Shown here one piece after another: positions 21,558-33,279 of a stretch of DNA of 64,000 nt. Numbering within the stretch: the stretch's first letter is position 1; each line of letters starts with the position of its first letter. The DNA is from Zopfochytrium polystomum (taxonomy: Eukaryota > Chytridiomycota > Chytridiomycetes > Chytridiales > Chytridiaceae). Made by a program: the position numbers and the translations under genes. The notes beneath the pieces are model-generated. The model had not been told where the DNA came from. It made no database searches and saw only the letters and a program-made list of their open reading frames with translations. The DNA lies in contig JAIVFJ010000188.1 of NCBI GenBank assembly GCA_025765615.1, positions 60,925-124,924 of the forward strand. The letters are read 5' to 3'.

Positions 21558-23268
21558 CTAAAAAACGGTCGGCAGATCCTCCTCTTCCTCCTCATCAATG
21601 ATCGGTGCGTCCTCCAGCAGCCCCGGATACGCGTCCACCAACCGCACAAGCTCCTCTCTCGGAACTCCAATTACCGAAACCGCCATGACACCCTCGACCT
21701 CGACAGTGCGCCGCTTCTCATCCACAACGTGCAGGACGACGCGCAAGTCGTGCGCAACGACGGCGTCGTGCCACCGCCCGTCTGGGTTCATGCATGACGC
21801 GGGGTACTGCGGGTCTTGCTTCGCCGAGGGCGGCATCCGGACCGCGTCGCGTCGGGCTGCCGCGAGAGGCGGGGTCCCGAAACGCAGCACGGCGGTCTGG
21901 GTGGCGGTAGTGTCGGGCAGTTGTGGGACGTCGTCGCGGGTCCAAGATAGCGGAGGCAAGGCCGTCGGCGATGGTGGGGTGGTGGAAGTCGAAGGCGAAA
22001 ACTTGTACCGCTCGCAGACCTTTTGGGTAGCGTGCGTAAAGACCTGTTTGCTCTTGTCGAACTTGGGCTCGCCGCGGAGGTACCCAATGACTTCGATAAT
22101 CTCCACGGTGACGGCGGTGATTTCTGGAAGCGTCGACGTGCCTGGAAGTGCGCCGACCGTAATGTCGAGGAATGCGATCTCGGATGGGGCCAGGTCGCTG
22201 TGGGCAAGAGACATTCTCCATGGAAATTCAGGGGCTCTCGCCTGCAGGATTTCGATCCGCTTTCGAAGTGCGCTTTGAAGGACTTCGGCAATTTGCGGCT
22301 TCGAATACAGGTGGACGGGTACGTCTTTGGTGACAGAGAGATAGGTGTCATTTGTGAAGAAGCCCTTTCTTGGTATCATGACGTTCACCGTCAGCCTGTA
22401 GTACGTGTTTGTCGCGGATTCGTTCAGATTCAAAGCGATGAGGTCAACAGATGGTGGATAGACTTGCGTAAAAAGGAATCGGAACGAGGCAAAGAATGAC
22501 TCTCGAGGTCCCTTTCGCGGTCGCACACTTTAGCTTAAGTTATAAATTTACAAGAAGCGGAGGGAGGCTAACCAGCTTTTCGATTTGGAGCTCGTGAGGC
22601 TTGATCTCCACCAGACGCCATCTCCTCAAATGCTTTGCGACCAGCCCAGTGCTCATGTCGGCGACATTCTCCATGATTGCTTTCACCAGGTGCTTGCTGG
22701 CCATGTTCGCCGTTAAGTCGAGCCTCACCTTGAGCCGGTGGACCGCAGTGTCTTTGTTGTTGGTGATGCGAATCACCCCGGCGATGGACCACGGCCCGAG
22801 GCCCGGCAACCCATTGAACCCGTGGACGAACGGCGAAGCGCACGACGAAGGAATGTGATGGTACGGCTCAACGGACCTGTGGAGTGCGATCTCGAGGTCG
22901 CCGGAGAGACGAACAACAATGCCAGAGTGGTCCGGCGTGAGCTCTGGAGGGAGCGCAGACACTTCTGGAACGACGGGTCCCTGCTCGAGAGAGTTGCTCA
23001 TCATGCGAGCGTCGGCGCGCTTGAACGAGTGGGGCGGGTTTCTCGAGTCGTCGAGGAAGCCGCCCGTTCGGGTGTGCTGGAAGACGGGGAGCACGGGGTA
23101 GTCCGGTGAGCCTTCGGCGAGGAGGGCGTCGAGAGATCGGCGAAGGATCGGGTGGGCGGCGAAGACTCGCGCGGATGCGGAGGCCGAGTCCGCGTTCCAA
23201 ATTGTAGCGGCGACCGACACCTTCGGGCCGCCGGCGACGGCTCCGACGACGCTGCGCCGACGGGACAT
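21558..23268 (-). CDS. arrestin-like protein, paralogue C
   Basis: Exons 23268-22573 and 22511-21558 with a 61-base intron; 549 aa, undamaged. It shares with A the FNGLPGLGPWSIAGVIRI core, the VYPPSVDLIALNLNES opening of the second exon, the RAPEFPW segment and the terminal VAHDLRVVLHVVDEK...VSVIGVPREE block. The extreme C-terminus is acidic (IDEEEEEDLP), where A has SDATEDLP. It lies head-to-tail with D, 181 bases downstream of D's stop. Confidence 0.65.
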
Positions 23269-23449
23269 AGGAGCTTTACGTAATCAGATATTAATAATGG
23301 GTCGGGTGACCTGCACCGTGCCACCCAAACTACTCATCGTTGACACATGCGTGCACAGTGGGACACGATGAACACGAGGACATGAAACCGATTTTACATT
23401 ATTGTCGAGTGAAAGCGCTCACAACCACTCGAATTCTAACAAGGGCGAA

Positions 23450-25165
23450 CTAAAACACGGGCGGCAGCTCCTCATCATCATCAATAATCGGTGCGTCCTC
23501 CAGCAACCCCGAGTATGCGTCCACCAGCCGCACAAGCTCCTCCCTCGGCACGCCAATCACTGAAACCGCCATGACACTCTCCACCTCCACGACCCGCTGC
23601 TTCTCGTCCAAGACGTGCAGGACGACGCGCAGGTCGTGCGCTATGACCGCATCGTGCCACCGACCATCGGGGTTCATGCATGATGCAGGGTACTGCGGAT
23701 CTGTCTTTGCCATGAGCGGTAAGCGGATCGTGTCGCGTCGGGCTGCTGCGAGAGGCGGGGTCGGGAAGCGTAGCATGGCGGTCTGGGACGCGGCGGTGTC
23801 TGGCAGCAATGGGGCGTCGTCGCGGGTCCAAGACAGCGGAAGGGGGTTGTTCGGGGACACGGTGGCGTAAGTCGGGGCAAACTTGTAACGCTCGCAGACC
23901 TTTTGCGTCGCGTGCGTAAACACCTGTTTGCTTTTGTCGAACTTGGGCTCGCCTCGGAGGTACCCAATGACTTCGACAATCTCAACGGTGACTGCGGTGA
24001 TTTCCGGAAGCGACGACGTCCCGGCGTGGGTTCCGACTGTGATGTCGAGAAAGGCGGTCTCGGATGGGGCCAGATCGCTGTGCGCCAGCGACATTCTCCA
24101 TGGAAACTCAGGCGCTCTCGCCTGCATCGTTTCGACCCTCTTTTGTAGTGCGCTTTGAAGGACCTCGCCTATTTGCGACTTTGAATATAAGTGGACCGGG
24201 ATGTCTTTGGTGAGGGAGACGTAGGTGTCGTCGCCGAAGAATCCTTTCTTTGGGACACGGACGCTGACCGTCAGTTTGTATGAGGTGTTCGTTGCGGATT
24301 CGTTCAGGTTCAAAGTGATGAGGTCAACGGATGGAGGATAGACTTGGGTGAACAGGTATCGGAACGAGGCATAGAACGACTCTCGTGGCCCCTGCTCGCA
24401 GCGGTTGGGGATTCAGTATCTTTTTGAATGAGCAGGAGGAGGTGCGATACTCACCAGCTTTGCGATCTGAATATCGTAAGTGGTGGCCTCAACCAGCCGC
24501 CATCTCTCGAGATGCCTGGCTCCTACGTGCTTTGCAAGGGCCATTCCGGCATTCGCGGAGGAGACGTTCTCAAAAAGGGCCTTCACGATGTGCTTGCACG
24601 CCATGTTTGCGCTGAAGTCCAAGGACACTTTGACCTTCTGGAGCGCGGTGTTTTTGTTGTTGGTGACTCGAACGATCCCGGCGATGGACCACGGCCCGAG
24701 GCCCGGCAAGCCGTTGAATCCATGTACAAAGGGCGAGGTCCGCGACGAAAGAACGTTGTGGTAGGACTCGACGGACCTGTGGAGTGCGATCTCCAGATCG
24801 CCGGCGAGGCGGACGACGAAACCGGAAGGGTCGGGCGTGAGCTCTGGTGGGAGCACCGACACTTCGGGGACGACGGGTCCCGGCTCGAGGGTGTTGATCA
24901 TCTTGCGGTCGCCGCGCTGGAACGAGAGCGGCGGGTTCCTGGCGTCGTCGACGAAGCCGCCGGTGCGGGTGTGCTGGAAGACGGGGAGCACGGCGTGGTC
25001 GGGCGCGCCATCCGCTAGGAGGACGTCGAGGGATCGGCGCAGGATCGGGTGGGCGGCTAATACCCGGGAAGATGCGGCGGCTGAGTCCGGGTTAATGATG
25101 GTTGCGGCGACCGAGACCTTGGGGCCGGCGGCTGCGGCTGCGACGACGCTGTGGCGGCCCGACAT
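23450..25165 (-). CDS. arrestin-like protein, paralogue D
   Basis: Exons 25165-24455 and 24391-23450 with a 63-base intron; 550 aa, undamaged. It is the most upstream member of the array on this strand. The domain layout is as in C, with a short acidic tail (IDDDEELPPVF). Its N-terminus (MSGRHSVVAAAAAGPKVSVA) resembles that of C more than those of A and B, so A/B and C/D form two pairs. Confidence 0.65.
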
Positions 25166-25899
25166 TATTGCCGGTGCTTTTCCGTTGACAGAGAATTAGG
25201 ATCGCGCTGGTTGCAGGACTGCAACTGTGATAGACAACGACAGCAGAAAGGTGCCACCAGCCTCCCATAGTGAAGTATTCGTTCAGCTGGTCTCAAACGA
25301 AGGTGAAGCACAGAGCTCCTACCAACCACTCCAAATACGGCGGTAGCGTCGCCAACATCCTCGATCCCGAGAGGCCGCTCCTTCGCCCCTATCCTCCTCA
25401 CAGCCACCATCACCGCCTCCCTCGCACTGGCGTCGGCAAACTCAAGCTCAACCGCCATGAACCGGTCGTTCCGTTTCCTCAACACGTACCCGTCGATCTC
25501 ATTGACCACAAACACATCCACCACCGACGCCGCGACGCCCTCCTTCGCCAGCGCCCCGGCAACCTGCGCCACCGTCCACTGCCGCCAGGAACCCGCAGCC
25601 GCAACGACAGCCGTTTCCGGTGCAGCGGCCAGCGTGGCAACGACATTGGTCACTCCGTTAAAGAGCTTGGACGAGGACGCGGTCGCGCCTGGTGGGGAAT
25701 CGTTAAAGGCGGCGAACGTATCGAGGGACACGGAGGACACCTGTGGCCTGTAAAATGAGGGCCGTGCGGTCTCATTGCAGTAGAGATGGTGCTGGCGGCG
25801 TTTGTGACGTATCTCCGGCTGGATCGACTCGACAGTGTGTGGAAGAAAGCTGCCGCGACAAAGCAGGAGACGTGCCCGCACAATTCTGTTGCGAGTCAC
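25165..25899 (-). pseudogene. orphan SAM-domain relic of the receptor family
   Basis: A minus-strand frame contains one SAM domain (SWRQWTVAQVAGALAKEGVA, then NEIDGYVLRKRNDRF and REAVMVAVRRIG), nearly identical in pattern to the SAM of the next gene upstream. The exon encoding ectodomain and membrane span is missing. The C-terminal PPPYLA has been lost, and the frame runs into the start codon of arrestin-like gene D. There is no proper start; the opening part is unrelated sequence. It reads as a truncated duplicate of the SAM exon. A residual short protein cannot be excluded. Confidence 0.6.
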
Positions 25900-26124
25900 G
25901 CCGCGTCGTCTCAGGGCGCCTGTCTATCCCAATTCCCGCACATCTGAGCAAAGTATCGAGGACTGTCTTCGCATACGCATAATTCGGATATCCCATCGTA
26001 ATGATCTTTAAGCTCCAGATGACATGCGTTGGGCCGCTCAAATATCAATCAGTGAAGCTTGAGGGCTAGCAGTGCCTCGTCTATTATGAGAGCTTTCTAC
26101 ACACACTCGATCCCCTTGAATCAA

Positions 26125-27748
26125 TCATGCCAAATACGGCGGCGGCGACGTCAACGTCCCAAAATCCCCCGCACCCGACGACGCCCCCGCATCACCAACC
26201 GCATCACCCCTAATCCTCCTTACAGCCTCCATCACCGCCTCCCGTGAACCCGCCTCCGCCAACCTCAGCTCGTCCGCCAAGAACCTGTCGTCCAGCGTGC
26301 GCAGCACGTACCCGTCGATCTCGTTAGCGGCAAAGGCCTCCACCACCGACGCCGCGACGCCCGCGTCTGCTAGCGCTTCAGCGACGTCGGCCGCGGTCCA
26401 CTGCCGCCAAGATAACGCAGGCGCCTTTGACGACGGCGGCTTGCCATTCGCGTGGTCGGTCGCGGCGGAGAGCGCGGCGACGACGTCGGTCACGCCGCTG
26501 AAGAGCGTGGGCGCGGACGACGACGCGGCGAGCTCGGCGGTACGGCTGGGTTACGGGGTCGAGCTTGGGACCGGCCTTTTTGGGTCGTGCGTCGATTTGG
26601 TGGTGGACGGGTCCAGTGACGATACATTGGAGCCCGTGAATGCGTCGAAGGACCCGGAGGGCGGTGTGGGCGTCGCCGAAATGGGCACGAGGTACTCGAT
26701 GTGCTGCGGTCGAGCTGGTCAGTGGAGTGGATTATCCCATCCGTCTCAATCTTCTCACCTCGCTGGATCTCCAAAATGCGTTGGGCACGTTGGTACCTTG
26801 AGCAAGCGCAACAGACGTTTCGCCAAGAGGATGCGGCCTCGCCGTTGAAGAAGCCTCTGTATCGCCGCTTGGGAACGCGGGTGGTGGAACGGGAGACTCC
26901 GCAGCGGACGACTTTTGGGATGTGGTGCTCGCCGAATCGGCTCGACCTCGTTTTGAAACGAACATTCGAGACGAAGCCGGAAGCGTGCCCGTACACTTCT
27001 GCTGAGCTCGACGCGGCTGCACGAACAGGAAAAACACCACACACACGCATAAAATGAGGAACCCAATGACCGAGACGATCCCCGCGATCGCGCCGGTGGA
27101 AAGTCCCGCAGATCCTCTCGCGAGAGTACCATTCACGGCTTGCGATGTGGTCGAGGTGCTCGAGGTTGAGTTCGTTGTAAAAGGCGGCTGGGAGGACGAA
27201 GTAGTCAGCGAGGCGGCTGATCCGCTAGCTGTGGGTGAAATGGATGACGAGGAAGTGGCAGTGGTTGATGGCAACGACGAAGACGACGAAGAGTCTGTGC
27301 CGCAGTCCGACGCGATCGAAAATGGGGGCGCCGAGTCGAGACTTCTGATGAGGGCCGCTGGATCGCCGAGTCTGCTTCCGTATGTCGCGGTAAGGTGGAA
27401 GTAGAGATTTGAGAATCCCTTGATGCTCGCCGGCACTTTGTACGATGTGAAGGCTTTGAAATCGGAGAACTTCTCATTCGAAATAGCTAGCGCCAATCCT
27501 CCAGAGGATATTCCAGAGGGGTCGACCGATGCGTTTTGCGATGGGCCGGATAGGACTACGATCACATGGGTGGGATCGGATGCGTTCTGCGGGTTGTTGT
27601 AATCGATTCCGCTCAGGCTGATCGAGTAGGAGATGATGGCATCGACGCAGAACTGACCGGAGGCGGGAAAGGACGTGATGGCGATATAGTCGGACCGGAC
27701 AGGCCGTACGCTGAAGAAGGCAAGGATTGTGAGCACAGCGAGCGTCAT
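26125..27748 (-). pseudogene. SAM-domain receptor-like protein 1, premature stop
   Basis: Exon 1 is 27748-26759: signal peptide, ectodomain with the family motif PASGQFCVDAIISYSISL and NPQN, Ser/Thr stalk, one membrane span (GIVSVIGFLILCVCVVFFLF), basic stop-transfer and a tail ending AFWRSSE. Exon 2 starts at 26703 (HIEYLVPIS) and ends with a SAM domain and the PPPYLA terminus. An in-frame TAA at 26551-26553, about 50 codons into exon 2, separates membrane part and SAM. The frame is open again after it and SAM is undamaged. Either the protein is truncated before SAM, or this is a single-base error or readthrough. Confidence 0.65.
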
Positions 27749-28076
27749 TGTGGTGTTCCTGGTGGGCCGAGGTTGTCGTGATGGCCTGCACCGAGGCCGT
27801 GGGGTTTTCGGTTGACGGTGTCAGGGAGATGTTGATGCGCCACGTCCTGGGAGTGTGAAGATCGGTGTCTGTCTTTGCCTCAAGCTCCGACTGTCTTTCG
27901 AGTCCCAAGAGAAAAGCGCCCGCTTGGCAACAAAGGTATTCTATACATGTATGAAAATGGTTGTTACTGGCCGCAACTGGGCAGGCGATGCAATAAATCG
28001 TCGGCAAGATCAAGTTCAGGTCGATATACAGCGTTAGGGGCGGGACCAGGGCACGACACTTCGCGCTTTCTACTCG

Positions 28077-29845
28077 TCACGCCAAATACGGCGGCGGCCG
28101 CCCCTCCGACTCAAACATCCGCTGCGACCCAAACTCGCCCTCCTCCCCACCCTCGTCATCATCGTCCCGTCTGACCCGCCGCACCGCCGCCATCACCGCC
28201 TCCCGCTCCGCCGCGCCCGATATCGAAAGCTCCTCCGTCAGGAACGCGTCGTCCACGGACCGCAGGACCAGCCCGTCGATCTCGTTCGCGAGAAACAAGG
28301 ACACCGTGGACGAAGCCACGCCTTCGCCGGATAGCGCCGACGCGACTTCGGCCGGGGTCCATCGCCGCCAGGAGCGGTCTGCCATTGGTGCCTTTGTTGG
28401 GCTGCGTTTAAGTGAGCCGCCGTCGCTGCCGCCGCTGCCGCCACCGGCCGCGGCCAGCGCCGTGACGACGTCCTGCACGCCGCTGAAGAGCGTCGGCTGC
28501 TCAGGCAGTGACGCCGCGTTCGTGGTGATGGCGGCGGGCTCGGACGGCGGGGGAGGCTCCGGCGTGCGTGAACCGCGCGATGCGGCGGGCGTCGCGGCGC
28601 GGATGTCGTTCTTCGCGGGCTTGGAGTCTACGCTCGCCGTCGACGCTGCGTAAGCGGAAGACGCGTTGGATGCAGCGAACGCGTGAGAGGACGCCGGGCG
28701 CGGGGTGGGCGTCACTGACATTGGGATGAGGTAGTCGATTTGCTGACAGGAGAGGAGGAGAGACAGGTTCAATAGGACGCCGCCAGAAAGCACGTTTTGA
28801 GAAAAGTCACCTCGCTCGTCCGCCAGAACATTGTTGGGGCCGCGGCGGGCACTTGTGCGCGATCAAGGCTGGTTTCTTGATGAGGAGTGAACAACTGGGT
28901 GACCATGAATGGGGGGCTGGTGTCGGCAACTGTGTTGGTATCGGTTTGGTGCGTAGACTCTGCGGCCAGGGGTGTGGGATCTGGCTGCTCATGCGCCTCA
29001 CCGCCGCCTCTATTGCCCAAGCCGAAACCGTCCAACAGGAAGTTCCTCCAGTTCTCACCGCTTTGCTTCCGCGGTTTCGGTTGCAAGTAGAGGATGAAAA
29101 CTGCTACACTGAGGATTGCAACAAGACCGAAACCTGCGGCGATCCCCGCGACGGCGCCAGCGGAGAGGCCAGAGGACGCCGCCGGAGCCGGATCGACGCC
29201 TGTTTGGGTCCCTGGTTGGGCGCTGCTAGTGCTGGGGCCGATGGCAGGATCGCGCGTATCTGAGACGATCGACGAGGTCGGTGATCGGGTCGCTGTTGTG
29301 GGCAAGGACGAGGACGGGATTGAGTCGGAGCCGCTTGCGGATGAGGATGTGGAGGCTGAGGGAAGCGATGTCGAAAGCGACGGTGATGGAGTAGTGGTTG
29401 CTGTCGACGAAGGAGAAGAAGAGGGGCAGCTGGACGCAATAGAAAAGGTCGGGCTCGAGTCTAGCGACACGAGCAGCTCGTTTGGCTTGCTAGAGTAAAA
29501 CGCAGTCCCCCGGAGGAAAAGGTCGACCATTCCGCGGACGGACTCTGGCACGGTGTAAATCTGGAAAGACGACGTTTTCGCGTACTCTCCGTTCACGATC
29601 TGGAGGGCGAAGCCGGACGGGCCGATCAGGAAGACGTTCTCGATGGTCACATCGGATTGGTTTTGTGGGTTGTGGTCAATCACTTGCAGGGAGGCCGTGT
29701 ACGAGATCACGTCGCCGACGCAGAACTGGCGGGACGCGGGCATTGCTGAGATTGCGACGAAGGTCTGGGCGTGCGCGAGCGAGGCGAGGGCAAGCTGCAT
29801 CAGCAGCCGCAGCGAGCTGGCGACAACACCAATCGACGCCGTCAT
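28077..29845 (-). CDS. SAM-domain receptor-like protein 2
   Basis: Exons 29845-28811 and 28742-28077 (68-base intron), 566 aa, intact: the best reference member. It has a signal peptide (LALASLAHAQ), an ectodomain with PASRQFCVGDVISYTASL and NPQNQSD, a long Ser/Thr stalk likely to be O-glycosylated, one membrane span (GIAAGFGLVAILSVAVFILYL) and a basic junction. The cytoplasmic tail has a proline-rich part, then a SAM domain (WRRWTPAEVASALSGEGVA...NEIDGLVLRSVDDAF) and ends PPPYLA. The architecture indicates a type I surface receptor or adhesin. SAM domains commonly oligomerise, and PPxY binds WW domains. Ligand and pathway are unknown. Confidence 0.8.
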
Positions 29846-30209
29846 GTCAGAGATCCGGAAGGGTTAAGACAGGCGGAGGAAATATGGCGGAAGACAGGCA
29901 GGCATTGCCGAAAAAGGAAATATGGCGGGTTATGAGAGACAAACGGGGTTTTGTTGCGGGAAATCCAGCCACGGAGGAATCGAACACTTTTGATGGACTT
30001 CAGTTGAGGGGGAAAATGAGGAGGAATGGGAAGGAGGGAGCAAACGGAAAATTAGACGCTATGCATCGGAGAGAATGAGGGCTCAATAATACGTTGGCCC
30101 ATGAGGCATCAAGTGGGTTCGGGGCGACCGGCAATACAGCAATAAACAAGGGGCCGTCCCACCAATCCAAATACACACACACAAGAAACGGACATCCTTG
30201 TACACTCGC

Positions 30210-32088
30210 TCAACGCTCAAGCGACTTATACGGCGGCGGCGTCGGGGCATCTCCCGCCCGACCGCGGCGGGCCGGCCGCCCCTCCGTCTCCTCCGGTACC
30301 TCCTCGCCGCGGATCCTCCGCACCGCCAGCATAACTCTCGCCCTCGCCCCCGCGGTCGCGATCCCGACCTCGCGCGACAAGAACGCGCTGTCCACCTCCG
30401 CGAGGCGCGTGCCGTCGATCCCTTCGCGCCCAAAGACGTCCGCGATCGAGGACGCGACGCCCGCCGCTTGCAGCGCCGTGGCGACTTCGTGCGCCGACCA
30501 GCGGCTGACGTGGTCCTTTTTGGCTGACGGGCCGACCTGCTGCTGCTGGTGCTTTGGCGATTTGCTGGCGTCGTCGTCGGCGCTGCCGCTGGTTATGGCT
30601 TCGAGCGCGGAGACGACGTCGTGGACGCCCGTGAAGACGCTGGGTTCGCTCGGTGTGGGTGTTGGGATCGCCGGGTCTTCGGGTGAGGGAGGGATGGGCG
30701 TTCGGGAGACGGGGATCAGGTACTCGAGCTGCTGTAGTGGAATTGTCGGATAATACCTCGAGGAGGGAGAAAATGTAGTGTTGACGCTTACCTGGCTCTC
30801 TCTCCACGACATTTGCGGAGCGCCGGAGTCGGTGACTACAATGAACGTGGACTCCTTCGGAGCGGTGCTCGGGACCTCAACCTCGAACGAGCTGTGGCGG
30901 TCGTTCAGGGTCGGCGCCGACGTATCCGACTCCGACCTCGAGTGGTGCGACGCTCGGACATCCGACATCAGTCGAGCTAAAGCGGGAGAGCCACTGCCTG
31001 CGCCGCCTGGGGGAATGTTCCCAGAAAGTGTAGCGGGCGGGTTCTCCAGCGTGGACTGTTTCTGCTGTCGACGTCTGCGGATGGCAAAGAATATGAGCGC
31101 GGCGAGAAGGAGGGGGATGACTGCGCCGCAAAGAGCGGCTATAGCGGCGACAGCTCCGACGGACAGGCTGGAGGATGCCGCCACGGACGGCTCGGAAGTC
31201 GACGGCGGGGTGGCTGGGCCGTTGGGCAACGACGACGTTTCGCTCCTCGAGGTGGCGGAGGTGCTCGAAATTCTGGCGGCGGTCGTAGACGTTGTTCCAG
31301 TCGGTCCAGTCGGTCCCGTCGTCGGTCCGACGGTAAGTGGGACGATTTCACCAGAAGTTGATGGAGAAACCGTCGCTGTGGGCGGCGAAGAGGTTGCAGG
31401 AGATGCCAATTGTGTGGATGACATGAGCGCAGAGGAGCTGGGCGTTGGGGATGTCTTGTCGCAAACCAAGGAGACGTTAAAGAGTTCCTCTCCCCAGGCG
31501 CCGTTTTGGAAGTTGTCTGACAATCCCAAAGTGCTTTCATAAGCCATGACGATACGGGGTTCAAGGCTAACAAATCCTCGCATCACAGAGTCAACGACGA
31601 ACGAGCCGGGATTCTGGATGGTCGTGATTGGCCGGGATTGAAAAATAGTGTATCCAAACCCTTTCATGCTGGTTGAAACGCCGTTGGGGTCGACGGCGGG
31701 GTCTTGGCGGGGGCCAACCAGGTACATGTGCGCGTAAGTCAGGTCCGTCTGGTTCTGCGGGTTGCTGGCGGGGACGCTTTTGAAGTCGATTGCGTAGTCG
31801 ACCGAGTCTCCGACGCAGAACGCGCCCGAGGATGGCTGGTTTGTGAGCCTCACGGCGACTGTTCCCGAGACGGGCGTCCAGCCGACGGGGGTTTGGGCGG
31901 TGGCGAAGGCCGGGAGCACGGCGACGACGATGGCGAGGACGGGCAGAAAACTCGGAGAGAACGGAGGTCGAAGCTAGGAGGACGAGGTCGACGGGGTGGG
32001 TGGGGCGGAGGGCAGGTACAGGGACGGCGCGGCGGGAAGACGGAGAGCAGGAGAAGGTCGCTGCAACGGCTGCTACTGAGGCGTACAT
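30210..32088 (-). CDS. SAM-domain receptor-like protein 3
   Basis: The main frame (31919-30210) is open throughout and contains the ectodomain (SSGAFCVGDSVDYAIDF, NPQNQTD), stalk, membrane span (IAALCGAVIPLLLAALIFFA), SAM domain and PTPPPYKSLER C-terminus. The family intron (30732-30791, 60 bases, GT-AG) is in frame and free of stops, so retention would add 20 residues. The signal-peptide core (FLPVLAIVVAVLPAFATA) has no ATG in its own frame. The nearest start (32088) is in another frame and joins it only if one A of AAAA at 31947-31950 is extra, or through an unseen intron. Confidence 0.75.
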
Positions 32089-32237
32089 GCTTGGGTGGCT
32101 GCGCTTTGCGATTTTTGCTTGCTTTTTTTTATTTGTTCATTTTTTTTCTTCGGTTTTCGCTTTCTTCTCTGCACTTTCCTTTTTTGGGTTCTTGCCTGTC
32201 TTCGCTTGTCGCAACCCTTAATAAGACAGGCAGCAAC

Positions 32238-32238
<1 letters not shown>

Positions 32239-32269
<31 letters not shown>
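32239..32269. repeat. poly-A tract
   Basis: About 31 consecutive A, within the 1.2-kb gap upstream of receptor 3. Confidence 0.95.
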
Positions 32270-32272
<3 letters not shown>

Positions 32273-33279
32273 TGAACCGACAATCACAACTAATCGCAGC
32301 GGCACGGACCTCTTCCTTTTCACTAAGCATTCTTCTCATTCACAAGAAAGAAAGCACAGGCTGCATCTTCAACCAGATTACCATCGGCCAATCAAACTCT
32401 CGTGGTGGGACGATGAACATGTTTTCAGATCGTTGACTTTCGCCAAATCACGCCGTCAGCCTCGGCCAATTGAGCTTGACATTGCCTCAGCCGTTGCTGG
32501 ATAAACGAAGGAGATTTAAGGAACCAGGCGGTATTGATAATGGTGGAGATCAAAGAGGAATAGCATAATAGAGAGTGGGACGATTTGACTCCTCGAGCTT
32601 GTGACGGTGATTAATACAATTGAAGATGCGTATTGAGTTGCAAGCCATCAGCCTGCTTGAGCTCCACCTGTTGATCACCCATCCAAACACATTTCCTCGC
32701 AACTTTGACAGTTCATTCCGCGCCAAAGGAAAAGCACAGCCTCCGTTATTAGCTGACTGAGTCAGGGGCTGGGGGCAAAGCGCGTTGGCACTTGGAGCTT
32801 TAAGTTCTGGGTTCCTGTCAGATCAGTGACGTCAGTCTCGGCCAATAAAGTTGAAAGCCAATATAAGTTGAGGGCCCTTCTGCAGGTGGTGAAATTCGGA
32901 CACACACACACACACAGACGGGGCCGCGCGACGTCATACACTGATAACTCCAGTAGCAAGAGAGTGTGCCATCCCATTTTAACTACAGGGAAGGAATTTT
33001 AAGGGGCGCGAGGCGGTGTTTTCTATTTGAGTAAGTATGACGCGCATGTGCGCGCAAGTTGCGCGCAGCAGTAATTGGCAGATCTGGCAGCAAACCAGCC
33101 AGGAGGGATAAGTTGTCGAATGGGGAGTTGAAGCAGCAAAAGCCAAATTTTTTGGTGAAACAAACGAAGAAATAATCGATGGAAAATGGTTTTGAGTGTA
33201 TAAAGGCATTGGCAGGTATCAGTTGAGGTAATGGGGACACGGGTAACGGTCAAAGCATTTGGGGGGACTGCGTTAGCGA
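32270..33279. other. intergenic, no gene seen
   Basis: Mostly unstructured. It holds a CA dinucleotide repeat at 32900-32916. No coding frame is convincing. Confidence 0.5.
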
